64,000 bases of DNA, taken from assembly GCA_036405135.1 (NCBI GenBank), contig DASWYF010000018.1, positions 1 to 64,000 of the forward strand, read 5' to 3'. This DNA is from Verrucomicrobiia bacterium. GTDB taxonomy: Bacteria; Verrucomicrobiota; Verrucomicrobiia; Limisphaerales; JAEYXS01. Position 1 is the first letter of the stretch. Every line of letters starts with the position of its first letter. Position numbers and translations under genes: made by a program. The notes below the pieces were generated by a model. It saw only the letters and a list, made by a program, of their open reading frames with translations. It had not been told where the DNA came from and did not search any database. This document shows, one piece after another, positions 52,469 through 60,764 of the stretch.

Positions 52469-54565
52469 ATGCTTTGGTGGACGCTACAGCAGCTTAAGTC
52501 AAAAGACGCCAAGACACGGCTCAAAGCCGTGGAGAAACTGGCGTCTATGGAAGACATCAGCGTGCTGGACCCCCTGCTCACCGCCTTGGGCGATGCTGAC
52601 CCCGCCGTCCGCCGACTGACCGTTTCTGCCCTAGGCAAGCTCAAGGACGAACGCGCCGCCAATCCTCTCGTCAAAGCCCTCCATGACCGCGAAGCCGCCG
52701 TGCGCGAAGCCGCTGCGGAAGCTCTGCGGGAGATCGGTGATCGCCGCGCCATGGAACCACTCGTCGCCGCATTGAAGGACGATAGCAGTGGCGTCCGCTG
52801 GCGCGCTGCGAGCGCTCTCGACTCACTCGGCTGGTCGCCCGCGAACGAAGTGCAGAAAGCGCTGCAACTGGTCGCCTTGGGCAAACTGGAAAAGGCTTCC
52901 GAACTCGGTAGCGCTGCTATCGAGCCGCTCATCGCCACGCTCAAGACGAGCGTTTACTACAAGCGCATGCAGGCAGTGGAAGCGCTCGCCTGGATCGGCG
53001 ATCCTAAGGTCGTCAAGCCGCTCATCGAAGCATTGAAGGATGAGGATTCCAACGTCCGCGCCAAGGCCGTCGAAGGCCTAGCCAGTCTCGGTGACAGCCG
53101 TGCGGTAGAACCGCTCATCCTCGCCCTGCGCGATAAAGACACGCGCGTGCGAGCAACCGTGATCGAGGCCCTGAGCAAACTCGGCGACCCCCGCGCCATC
53201 GATCCGCTCGCAAAGCTTTTGAAGGACAGTGCTTGGGATGTGCGCATGGCTTCAGTCGAGGGCCTCGGTAAGTTCAAAGATTCCCGCGTCATCACGCATC
53301 TGGTGAATTGCCTGAACGACAAAGATCGCGATACCCGGCTCGCCGCAGTGATCTCCATCGGCAAGATCGGCGATACCGCCGCCATCGAACATCTCGTTCT
53401 CTCGCTCACCGATGAGCACGACCAGATCCGCCAGACCTCTGCGAGCGTGTTGCGCCGCCTGAACAAGGATTGGGAGAAATCCGAGCAAGCCAAACGCGCG
53501 GTCAACGCCTTGCGTCAACGTGCGCAAGCGACGGATTACTGGGTGCGACAAGCCGCCGTGGAAGTGCTCTCGAAGATGGGCGAGATCGAAGCCACGAAAG
53601 AGGTCGAACTCGAGAGCAAACTCTCCAAGGCCGCCGACCCCATGCAGGCACGCAAGCAGGCCACGCTCGAAGCGTTCCTCCTGTGCCTGGACGATTCCGA
53701 TCGCGATCTGCGCCAAGCCGCCGCCGAAGCGCTCGGTAGACTTGCTGACAAACGCGCCACCGATTTCCTCGCCAAACATATCCAAGATAAAGACGAGACC
53801 GTGCGCAAAGCTTCCGCGAAATCATTGCACTCACTCGGTTGGGAAACGAAGGAACAGGAATTGCGCGGACGCCAACTAGTCTTGCTCGAACGCTGGGACG
53901 ACGCCATTTCCTTGGGCGAACCCGCCATCCCTGCCCTCGCAGAAGCTTCCGCCAGCCGCACCAGCAACACACGTCAGGCTGCCGTCAAAGCGCTCTCCAA
54001 AATCAAATCAGCCCGCATCGGTGAAGCACTGGCCGCCCGCCTTGCGGACGACATCGCAGAGATACGGCACATGGCTGCCCTCGCCTTGCAAGCCGCAGGC
54101 TGGACTCCACGCACTCCCGATCAGGCTGCCCGCTACGCCATCGAGGTCAAGGATTGGGAATCCGCCGCCCAAGGTGGCAGCATGGTCATCCCGCTCTTGA
54201 TGGACATCATCAAGGCCAAGGACGAACATGCGGATTCCTGGCAAGGTGCCGAGTCCGCCCTCTCCGCGATCCGCGATGCCGCTGCCACACCGTTCCTGAT
54301 CGAGCTGTGCCAAGATCCCGATCTCGCTGCCGCATCGGCGCGTGCCTTGGAGAACATTTTGGCCGATGGCGCTCATAATGTCTCCGATCATCAGCTCGGG
54401 GCCATCCTCGAATTGCCCGGCCTTGCTCAGAATCAATTCGAGTTCGACCAACAGACCGCCACTTTCCAAATCGTAGGCTTCGAACCGGTCGACATATCGC
54501 GCGTCGTCCATTATGTGAATCTCGAATTGGATCGCCGCAGAACCACTCTCGCTGCCGCCGGATGA
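52469..54565 (+). CDS. HEAT-repeat (PBS-lyase-type) scaffold protein
   Basis: A 698-residue, almost entirely alpha-helical solenoid made of well over a dozen ~31-residue HEAT-like repeats, for example ISVLDPLLTALGDADPAVRRLTVSALGKLKDERA and DTRVRATVIEALSKLGDPRAIDPLAKLLKD, with the DPxVR/AAxALGxLGDxRA pattern of PBS-lyase HEAT repeats. Two inserts (~125 and ~460) break the regularity with the similar text LDSLGWSPANEVQKALQLVALGKLEKASELG and LHSLGWETKEQELRGRQLVLLERWDDAISLG. It likely scaffolds signalling partners. Its stop overlaps the response-regulator start (ATGA), so the two are co-translated. Confidence 0.88.
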   Translation: MLWWTLQQLKSKDAKTRLKAVEKLASMEDISVLDPLLTALGDADPAVRRLTVSALGKLKDERAANPLVKALHDREAAVREAAAEALREIGDRRAMEPLVAALKDDSSGVRWRAASALDSLGWSPANEVQKALQLVALGKLEKASELGSAAIEPLIATLKTSVYYKRMQAVEALAWIGDPKVVKPLIEALKDEDSNVRAKAVEGLASLGDSRAVEPLILALRDKDTRVRATVIEALSKLGDPRAIDPLAKLLKDSAWDVRMASVEGLGKFKDSRVITHLVNCLNDKDRDTRLAAVISIGKIGDTAAIEHLVLSLTDEHDQIRQTSASVLRRLNKDWEKSEQAKRAVNALRQRAQATDYWVRQAAVEVLSKMGEIEATKEVELESKLSKAADPMQARKQATLEAFLLCLDDSDRDLRQAAAEALGRLADKRATDFLAKHIQDKDETVRKASAKSLHSLGWETKEQELRGRQLVLLERWDDAISLGEPAIPALAEASASRTSNTRQAAVKALSKIKSARIGEALAARLADDIAEIRHMAALALQAAGWTPRTPDQAARYAIEVKDWESAAQGGSMVIPLLMDIIKAKDEHADSWQGAESALSAIRDAAATPFLIELCQDPDLAAASARALENILADGAHNVSDHQLGAILELPGLAQNQFEFDQQTATFQIVGFEPVDISRVVHYVNLELDRRRTTLAAAG

Positions 54566-55695
54566 CCAATCCCTTACACCGTAAACGAGTTCTCTTCGTG
54601 GATGACGATCAGGCCATCCTCGAGATGTATGAGAACCTTTTCAACCTGTGGGCCAAAGGCTCATGGGAAGTGCTCATCGCTCCCACCACCGGCAAGGCGT
54701 TGGCGATATTGCAAGAGCGTCCCGTAGATCTCATTGTCATCGATCTGCACATGCCGGTGATGGATGGTTTTCAATTCCTGAAACTCGTCCATCGCAAGTA
54801 TCCCAATATTCCCAAAGCGATTTTGACCGGCTCGGTTGACACGGCAAATCGCGACCTCTGCCTCGCTAACGGTGCCGATCTCTATCTGCAAAAGGCCGCG
54901 GCCATCGACCAGATGGAGACCGTTTACGCCACGTTGAATGAGATCATTGACGTGCAGCAACAGGATGGTTTCCGCGGTGTGTTGCGGCGCGTCGGTTTGC
55001 AGGAAGTCTTGCAGCTCGAATGTCTCGGCACCAAATCTTCCGTGCTTGAGATCACCACGCAGGGCACCAAGGGCCGCATCTTCATCAAGGACGGCAACAT
55101 CATTCATGCGCATATTGGGCAGAGCAAAGGTGAAGATGCCTTCAATCGTCTGCTCGCGTTTGATACCGGTGAGTTTGCCCTGAAGCCCTACACCGACCCC
55201 GGCGAGGAAACGATCAATTGTCAGTGGGAAATGCTCATCATGGAAGCCGCGCGCGTCCGTGATGAGATCCAGTTGAAGGCCGAGGCGAACAAAGCCGGCG
55301 CCGTCAGTCAGGCACCCGAACCCAAGCCTGCTTCCGCTCCGACTCCTGCACCTTCAGTTGCGAAGCCGATCATCGCCGCACCGTCCATCCGGCAGCAAAA
55401 GACTGTTCCCATCGTTCCGCAGCCGAAGATCGAAGAGATCATCATCTGCACCAATCAAGGCGATGCACTTTACGAATGGCAGGCCACGGAAGCTGACATA
55501 CGGATGGAACTCGCCCGCCTTCTGCAAACGCGTGCCGAACATCTTGGACGCAGCCTAGGCCTAGGTCGTTGCGATCGCGTAGAAGCACCCGGCAACAACA
55601 CGCGCATGGTTTTTCAATTGCAGAAAAACTGCACCGTTTTCGTCCGCTCCAGCAATGTCACCCCGGAAGTCCTGCTGGCTGGTGCCACCAAATAA
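54562..55695 (+). CDS. Response regulator: receiver, PATAN (DUF4388) and Roadblock-like C-terminal domain
   Basis: A 377-residue protein. Residues ~8-125 are a receiver domain (LFVDDDQ with the acidic pair, phospho-acceptor Asp61 in VIDLHMPVMDGF, ILTGSVD, YLQKA). Residues ~135-235 are a PATAN/DUF4388 domain (GVLRRVGLQEVLQLECLGTKSSVLEIT, GRIFIKDGNIIHAHIGQSKGEDAFNRLLAF). A Pro/Ala linker (250-285) leads to ~290-377, IEEIIICTNQGDALYEW..ELARLLQTRAEHLGRSLGLGRCDRVEAPG, which I read as a Roadblock/LC7-type domain. It overlaps the HEAT gene by four bases and precedes another small Roadblock-like gene. No histidine kinase is nearby. Confidence 0.85.
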   Translation: MTNPLHRKRVLFVDDDQAILEMYENLFNLWAKGSWEVLIAPTTGKALAILQERPVDLIVIDLHMPVMDGFQFLKLVHRKYPNIPKAILTGSVDTANRDLCLANGADLYLQKAAAIDQMETVYATLNEIIDVQQQDGFRGVLRRVGLQEVLQLECLGTKSSVLEITTQGTKGRIFIKDGNIIHAHIGQSKGEDAFNRLLAFDTGEFALKPYTDPGEETINCQWEMLIMEAARVRDEIQLKAEANKAGAVSQAPEPKPASAPTPAPSVAKPIIAAPSIRQQKTVPIVPQPKIEEIIICTNQGDALYEWQATEADIRMELARLLQTRAEHLGRSLGLGRCDRVEAPGNNTRMVFQLQKNCTVFVRSSNVTPEVLLAGATK

Positions 55696-55707
55696 ACCGT
55701 CATCTCT

Positions 55708-56049
55708 ATGCTGACCATCTTCAACAACTGGCTGGATGACAACACGCAAGCGGCGGGAATCCTAGGTGCTGGCGTGCGCTACAACGACAAGACCACCTAC
55801 CTTATTCCGAAAGAAAACGGAGTGAACCGCGAGAAAATGGAGAACACCTGTCAGGTAATCGCGGAAGTGTTCCAGACTTTTAAATTACGCAAAGCGCAGG
55901 TGCCGCAGCTCAACTGGAAATTTGAAAAAGGCACCCTCCACACCGTGATGCGTTCCGACGGCAACTGCCTCTGCCTCATCACCGACAACCAGCTTCACAA
56001 AGAAGAACTCGACCGCATCTTCTACGAATTCCAAACCCTTTGGGGCTAA
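55708..56049 (+). CDS. Small Roadblock/LC7-like protein
   Basis: A 113-residue protein, third in the operon 12 bases after the response regulator. Its order (helix MLTIFNNWLDDNTQAAGILGAGVRY, strand KTTYLIP, long helix REKMENTCQVIAEVFQTFKL, then LNWKFEKGTLHTVMRSDGNCLCLITD and helix EELDRIFYEFQTLW) fits the Roadblock/LC7 fold, the class that regulates small GTPases such as MglA. No GTPase gene is in this window. The similarity is structural-pattern level only, so an unknown small partner of the response regulator is an alternative. Confidence 0.55.
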   Translation: MLTIFNNWLDDNTQAAGILGAGVRYNDKTTYLIPKENGVNREKMENTCQVIAEVFQTFKLRKAQVPQLNWKFEKGTLHTVMRSDGNCLCLITDNQLHKEELDRIFYEFQTLWG

Positions 56050-56111
56050 CTCGTAGCCGCCGAGGTAACAAGGCGGACCCTCACCCAGCCGACGTCAGGA
56101 GGCTCTAATTT

Positions 56112-56190
56112 TCTCTCGATGTTGGATGTTGGGCGTTCGATGTTCGTAGTTTCTCCAATATCGACCCGCCGGTGCAACCGGCCTATTTCC
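56112..56190. repeat. Dispersed intergenic repeat with GATGTT/TTCGATGTT motifs, copy 2
   Basis: TCTCTCGATGTTGGATG, GGCGTTCGATGTTCG, GTTTCTCCAATATC and GCCGGTGCAACCGGC follow each other here in the order seen at 3840-3925. The GCCGG-TGCAA-CCGGC hairpin at the end falls in the terminator position of the SDR gene, whose stop codon region begins at 56183. Confidence 0.6.
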
Positions 56191-56950
56191 CCGCCGTCCA
56201 CCCACCATCGATGATAAAATCCGTCCCCGTCACAAAAGCCGATTCATCACACGCCAGATACAGCGCCGCGTAAGCGATCTCCTCCGGCTTCGCCATGCGC
56301 CCGAGTGCCTGCGTGGAAGCCATCTCGCGATACGCCTTCTCCGGATCGGGATACTCTGCCAACCGCGCCTTCACAAACGGCGTCTCTACACGCCCCGGGC
56401 AGATGCAATTGCAGCGGATGCCATCCAGCGCATGATCCAGTGCAATGCCTTTCGTGAAACCCACCACCGCGAACTTCGTGGTGCAATACGCCAGCCGATC
56501 CTTCACCGCGACGACGCCGCCGATGGATGCGAGATTCACTATGTTACCTGACTTGCGCTCCACCATCTGATGGATGAACGCCTTCGTGACATTGAACACC
56601 CCGCGCACATTCACGTGATACATGCGGTCCAGATCCGCCACCTGCGTTTGCAAAATATTCCCCACATGCCCGATGCCCGCATTGTTCACCAGCACATCGA
56701 GACGCCCCTTCGCCGCATGCACCGCCTTCGCCACCTCCGCGCAACTCTCCTCAGAAGCCACATCCAGCTTGAGAAATTCCGCCAGACCGCCCGCCTCTTT
56801 GATCTTCGCCACCGTCACCGCCCCGCCCTTCTCATCGCGATCCGTCACATAGACGAAGCCTCCCGCCTTCGCAAAAACCTCTGCAATGGATTGCCCAATG
56901 CCAGAACCGGCACCCGTGACCAAAGTGATCTTCTCTTTCAGGCTGAACAT
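56183..56950 (-). CDS. Short-chain dehydrogenase/reductase (SDR)
   Basis: A 255-residue classical SDR: NAD(P)-binding TGAGSGIG (residues 12-19), VTDRDEKGG (acidic residue after beta2, suggesting NAD preference), NNAGIGHVG, the catalytic Ser in NLASIGGV, Tyr153 and Lys157 in YCTTK, then CPGRVETP and a C-terminal FVTGTDFIIDGGWTAGK. Length is normal. It oxidises or reduces a small alcohol/ketone, for instance a sugar or 3-oxo acid; the substrate is not identifiable. Start ATG 56950; the in-frame extension of 21 residues upstream lies in a repeat-rich gap. Confidence 0.9.
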   Translation of the reverse strand: MFSLKEKITLVTGAGSGIGQSIAEVFAKAGGFVYVTDRDEKGGAVTVAKIKEAGGLAEFLKLDVASEESCAEVAKAVHAAKGRLDVLVNNAGIGHVGNILQTQVADLDRMYHVNVRGVFNVTKAFIHQMVERKSGNIVNLASIGGVVAVKDRLAYCTTKFAVVGFTKGIALDHALDGIRCNCICPGRVETPFVKARLAEYPDPEKAYREMASTQALGRMAKPEEIAYAALYLACDESAFVTGTDFIIDGGWTAGK

Positions 56951-57017
56951 AAAAATAAAACTAAAGTGGAGGCCGCTCATTGGCAATTCCAGGTTACAAA
57001 CATCGAAGACCAATCCT

Positions 57018-57062
57018 CCTTCTCCCCTCGGAGGGGAGAAGGATTGAGGATGAGGGGTGCCA
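57018..57062. repeat. GC-rich dispersed hairpin repeat, copy 2
   Basis: A 12-bp perfect stem (57018-57029 with 57031-57042; arm CCTTCTCCCCTC) then ATTGAGGATGAGGGGTGCC. Compared with 1064-1102 the stem keeps pairing while individual bases differ, and the GAGGGGTGCC tail is the same. It sits between the SDR start and the topoisomerase stop. Confidence 0.75.
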
Positions 57063-57100
57063 GCACCTCTCGCACTTCGCCCCTCTTACCTCGCCCTTTC

Positions 57101-58930
57101 TCAGTCTTCCACCGGCACCACCAGATGCTCCATGATGTAGTCCTTGCGTTCCGGCGTATTGCGCCCCATGTAGAACGTCAGGATGCCGCTCGCCTCCGCC
57201 TTGCTCGCGTACTCCACCTGGCTCATCCGCATTTCTTTGCCGATGAATTGCTTGAACTCGTTCGGTGAGATTTCACCCAAACCTTTGAATCGTGTGATCT
57301 CGCAGCTCTTGCCCAGCTTGGCGATGGCTGCTTCCCGCTCCTCATCGCTGTAGCAATAGATCGTCTCCTGCTTGTTTCGCACACGGAAGAGCGGTGTCTC
57401 CAGCACATAGAGATGACCATCCTGCACGAGCTGGTCGAAGAACCGGTAGAAATACGTGATCAACAGATTGCGGATGTGCAAGCCGTCCACGTCCGCGTCC
57501 GTCGCCAAGATGACTTTCTCATAGCGCACATTCTCCGTGTTATCCTCGATGTCCAGCGCGCACATGAGATTGTACATCTCATCGTTCTTGTAGACGATGT
57601 CGCGTTTCAAATCCCACACGTTCAGCGGCTTGCCCTTCAGCACGAAAACCGCCTGGTTGTTCACATCGCGGCAGCTCGTGATGGAACCCGCCGCGGACTG
57701 ACCTTCGCAGATGAACACCATCGTCCCCTTGCCCTTCCCCTTTTCTTTGTCGAAGTGATTCTTGCAATCCTTCAACTGCGGGATGCGCAGGCTCACCGCC
57801 TTGGAACGCTCACGCGCCAGCTTCTTGACCTCTTGCAGCTCCTTCCGCAATTGCTGCGTGTCCTGCACCTTGGTCATGATCTTCGTCGCGATCTCCTTGT
57901 TGCGATTGAAGTAATGCAATAACTCCTCGCGCACCGTGTTCACTAGCTCCGTGCGGATCTCCGTATTACCCAGCTTGTTCTTCGTCTGGGACTCGAACAT
58001 CGGATCCTTCAAACGGATCGCCACTGCACCCACGATGCACTCACGCACATCGTCACCGTCGAACTTACCCTTGGAATACTCATTCACCGCCTTCAGCAAA
58101 CCTTCACGGAACGCGCTTAAGTGCGTACCACCATCGCTCGTATACTGGCCGTTCACGAACGAATACAACGTCTCACCGTAACGGCTGTTCGTATGCGTGA
58201 AGCAGAACTCCAGCGTCTTGCTCGTGTAATGCAGCGGCGCATAGATCGGCTCGCTGTTATCCTTCTCCAGATCTTCCAGCACGAGATCCATCAGGCCGCG
58301 ACGCGAGACAAACTCCTGCCCGTTCAGATTCAGCTTCAGCCCTGCGTTCAGATAGCTATAGTGGCGCAGACGGCGCTCCACGTATTCTAGCTTGTACGTG
58401 CTGTCCTTGAAGATCGTCGGGTCTGGCTCGAAGCTCACGAACGTTCCGTTCGGCTCCGAGGTCTTGCCCTTCTTTTCGCTCTTCAGCTTGCCCTGCTTGA
58501 ACGTCGCCTCAAAAAATTCGCCCTCACGATGGCTCCGCACCGTGAACTCCTTCGCCAGTGCGTTCACCGCCTTCGTACCCACGCCGTTCAAACCCACGCT
58601 GAACTGGAACACCTCATCGTTATACTTCGCACCCGTGTTGATCTGGGAAACGCAATCAATGACCTTGCCCAAGGGGATGCCGCGACCGAAATCACGGATG
58701 GTCGCATGATTCCCTTCCAAGGTGATCTTCACCTCGCGCCCGTGGCCCATGATGTATTCGTCGATGGCGTTATCGATGACCTCCTTCAGCAAGACATAGC
58801 AGCCGTCATCATAATGCGACCCATCGCCGATGCGCCCGATGTACATGCCCGTGCGCAGCCGGATGTGGTCGATCGAAGACAGGGTCTTGATCTTGCTCTC
58901 GTCGTAAACGTGCTTCTTCTCTTCCGCCAT
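57101..58930 (-). CDS. DNA topoisomerase IV subunit B / ParE-type (GyrB family)
   Basis: A 609-residue type IIA topoisomerase ATPase subunit. GHKL ATPase: RTGMYIG, EVIDNAIDEYIMGHG (Mg/ATP Glu-Asn), IRDFGRGIPLG, GLNGVGTKAVNAL; transducer with QSKT-like FESQTKNKLGN; TOPRIM: EGQSAAG (~405) and DADVDGLHIRNL (~474). It lacks the long GyrB insertion of proteobacterial gyrases and is of ParE size. The distinction from a second GyrB needs a tree. The A-subunit partner is not in the window. Start ATG 58930 (MAEEKKHVYDESKIKTLSS) is the canonical N-terminus. The gene is divergent from a small orphan gene at 59035. Confidence 0.92.
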   Translation of the reverse strand: MAEEKKHVYDESKIKTLSSIDHIRLRTGMYIGRIGDGSHYDDGCYVLLKEVIDNAIDEYIMGHGREVKITLEGNHATIRDFGRGIPLGKVIDCVSQINTGAKYNDEVFQFSVGLNGVGTKAVNALAKEFTVRSHREGEFFEATFKQGKLKSEKKGKTSEPNGTFVSFEPDPTIFKDSTYKLEYVERRLRHYSYLNAGLKLNLNGQEFVSRRGLMDLVLEDLEKDNSEPIYAPLHYTSKTLEFCFTHTNSRYGETLYSFVNGQYTSDGGTHLSAFREGLLKAVNEYSKGKFDGDDVRECIVGAVAIRLKDPMFESQTKNKLGNTEIRTELVNTVREELLHYFNRNKEIATKIMTKVQDTQQLRKELQEVKKLARERSKAVSLRIPQLKDCKNHFDKEKGKGKGTMVFICEGQSAAGSITSCRDVNNQAVFVLKGKPLNVWDLKRDIVYKNDEMYNLMCALDIEDNTENVRYEKVILATDADVDGLHIRNLLITYFYRFFDQLVQDGHLYVLETPLFRVRNKQETIYCYSDEEREAAIAKLGKSCEITRFKGLGEISPNEFKQFIGKEMRMSQVEYASKAEASGILTFYMGRNTPERKDYIMEHLVVPVED

Positions 58931-59034
58931 ACAAATCAGATCAATTACGGTTCGGGCAAAGAATATTGTGATGGAAACCTTCCCTGCCAATAAGGAAGTG
59001 TGGAAATTTTACTGAAAGAAAGGTTCAATGCGGC

Positions 59035-59523
59035 ATGACTTTGGCCGAAGGTATAGCCATCAGGAATCAACACATGCCGCCCTGTGATTACCCTCCCGGG
59101 TTGGCCATTGATCGGGGCGGCTACTGGTTCTTTCCCAATCCCACGCCATGGGTTGGTTTGCAGGGATTCATCTTGAGCAAAGACGGCGCACACCAGATTT
59201 GTGTAGGTAGCGGTCTAAATTCTGAAATGGCTTTCTGGGCCTACGAAAAAGGCATCCTTCAAGGCCCTTGCGATCTCATCATCACCGCTTGCCCGGATGA
59301 CCTGGATATTGTGGTGGATATCTTGACGAAGACCGGTCCGGCTCAACGCGGCCTAAAAATCCCCAATCGCGGCCGGGAAAAATTCTACCATTTGCTTTCC
59401 CATCTACCCGCCGTGTTCTTCTCCCAACAGGACCTGTCCTTTTATGTCTCTGAACTGATGGAAGCCGAACAGAACGGTACATTCTCGTTTGTCATCCGGC
59501 CATGGCCCGGGCGTGAATCCTAG
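59035..59523 (+). CDS. Hypothetical protein
   Basis: A 162-residue soluble protein without a recognised domain (MTLAEGIAIRNQHMPPCD, then PGLAIDRGGYWFFPNPTPWVGLQGFILSKDG, CDLIITACPDDLDIVVDILTKTG, LLSHLPAVFFSQQDLSFYVSELMEA). Alternating strands and helices suggest a compact alpha/beta fold. A GAAAGG ribosome site precedes the ATG. It is divergent from the topoisomerase gene, about 100 bases away, and ends just before a strong bidirectional terminator, both of which support it as a real gene. Confidence 0.6.
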   Translation: MTLAEGIAIRNQHMPPCDYPPGLAIDRGGYWFFPNPTPWVGLQGFILSKDGAHQICVGSGLNSEMAFWAYEKGILQGPCDLIITACPDDLDIVVDILTKTGPAQRGLKIPNRGREKFYHLLSHLPAVFFSQQDLSFYVSELMEAEQNGTFSFVIRPWPGRES

Positions 59524-59560
59524 CTTTGCGATCGACTTTCACACTCCCTTACACAAAAGA

Positions 59561-59592
59561 AAAACCGGAAGGAGCCCTCTCCTTCCGGTTTT
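59561..59592. terminator. Perfect bidirectional intrinsic terminator
   Basis: A 14-bp perfect stem (59561-59574 with 59579-59592) with CCCT loop begins AAAACC and ends GGTTTT, so each strand has A-run, stem and T-run. It serves the convergent orphan gene and the exopolysaccharide export operon, 38 bases from each stop. Confidence 0.95.
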
Positions 59593-59630
59593 CACACAAT
59601 ACACTAACTAACCAACCAAACGGACAGCCG

Positions 59631-60752
59631 TCAGAAATTGATCGGCACATTCACATCCACCTGCGTCTCGCCATCCGAGACCGCCCGCGCACCTTCGTTC
59701 GCACCCACTGTGCGCACAAACGTGTTCACGATCAGGTCCAAGTAACGTGTCAGGTGACGATACGGCGTGTACGGCACATACACGATGTCCTGTGCTTCCA
59801 GCCGAACATCCGGTGCCTTGCCCTTCACGATGTCCCAATAATTCACGATCGCAATCTTCGGTTCCGTCAACGAACCGCGCACGATCGCCACATGCGAGAG
59901 ATACGCATTCTTGATCGAACCGCCCGAGCTCGAGATCGCCGAGATCAAGGTCACCTCGTCCGTGAACGTCACCGCCCTCGGTTGCGCTACCGCTCCCAGC
60001 ACATGGATGTCCTGCGATGCCGCCGCCGGCAGGAACACGAAATCATCCGCTTGCAGATAAATGTTCTGGCTCATATCACCCTCGCGCAACAGCTTCTGAA
60101 AATTCACCGGCAGCATCTTCCCATCACGGATCACAAAGCTCCGCTTCAGATCCGCCGATTCCTGCCTGCTGCTCGATGTCCCCGTCCCGGCTCCACCCAG
60201 GCTCGCCAGCGATGCCAGCGGGCTCGGCACACTCGGCCCACCCGCACGGGTAAGCGCCTCCAGCAATGTCACCGGCATCGCCAGTGAATAGATGCCCGGC
60301 CCATTCACGCGCCCCATCATCCAGAAGCGCTTGCTCTCCACACCGCGCAGCGTGAGCGACACCTGCGGTTGTTCGCGGAAGAATTCCTTGAGCTGCCCTT
60401 CCAGCTTCGTCTTCGCCTCGCTCAACGTCAGCCCCCACACATCCACGCCCGGCAGCAGGTAATAATAGATCTTCCCATCCGGCCCCACGATCGTTGTGCT
60501 CTTTGTGGTGATATCGCCCGGGATCTGTATCTCCAGCTTGTCACCCGGTCCCAGTGTGAACGAATTCGTCGGCATCTCCAGCCACCGTCCATCCAGCGTG
60601 CTCGGTACGCTCGTCATCTCGGTCACCTTCACCACCGGCGCATTCGTATCTACCGGTTGCCGCGCATCAAACGCCGGTCCGGGATTGCTCTTGCATCCCG
60701 TAAAAAGCGAGATGCCCAACGCCGCGATGACTAATCCTTTAAAGTTTTTCAT
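59631..60752 (-). CDS. Polysaccharide export lipoprotein, Wza/OPX family
   Basis: A 373-residue outer-membrane auxiliary protein. Lipobox LFTGC puts the acylated Cys at 20. The Poly_export domain starts at FTLGPGDKLEIQIPGDI, followed by SLBB repeats: FWMMGRVNGPGIYSLAMPVTLLEALTRAGG and IHVLGAVAQPRAVTFTDEVTLISAISSSGG. A ~40-residue Ser/Gly-rich insert (PSPLASLASLGGAGTGTSSSRQ) precedes the line LPVNFQKLLREGDMSQNIYL, shared with the next gene upstream. It forms or completes the channel that exports exopolysaccharide. It starts 12 bases after that gene; AAGGGG is the ribosome site. Confidence 0.9.
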   Translation of the reverse strand: MKNFKGLVIAALGISLFTGCKSNPGPAFDARQPVDTNAPVVKVTEMTSVPSTLDGRWLEMPTNSFTLGPGDKLEIQIPGDITTKSTTIVGPDGKIYYYLLPGVDVWGLTLSEAKTKLEGQLKEFFREQPQVSLTLRGVESKRFWMMGRVNGPGIYSLAMPVTLLEALTRAGGPSVPSPLASLASLGGAGTGTSSSRQESADLKRSFVIRDGKMLPVNFQKLLREGDMSQNIYLQADDFVFLPAAASQDIHVLGAVAQPRAVTFTDEVTLISAISSSGGSIKNAYLSHVAIVRGSLTEPKIAIVNYWDIVKGKAPDVRLEAQDIVYVPYTPYRHLTRYLDLIVNTFVRTVGANEGARAVSDGETQVDVNVPINF

Positions 60753-60764
60753 AACCCCTTTTCG

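Noticed and set aside
57101-58930. Calling the topoisomerase subunit gyrB
   Set aside because: Size and absence of the GyrB insert fit ParE-like proteins; without the partner gene or a tree neither name is certain, so no symbol is given.
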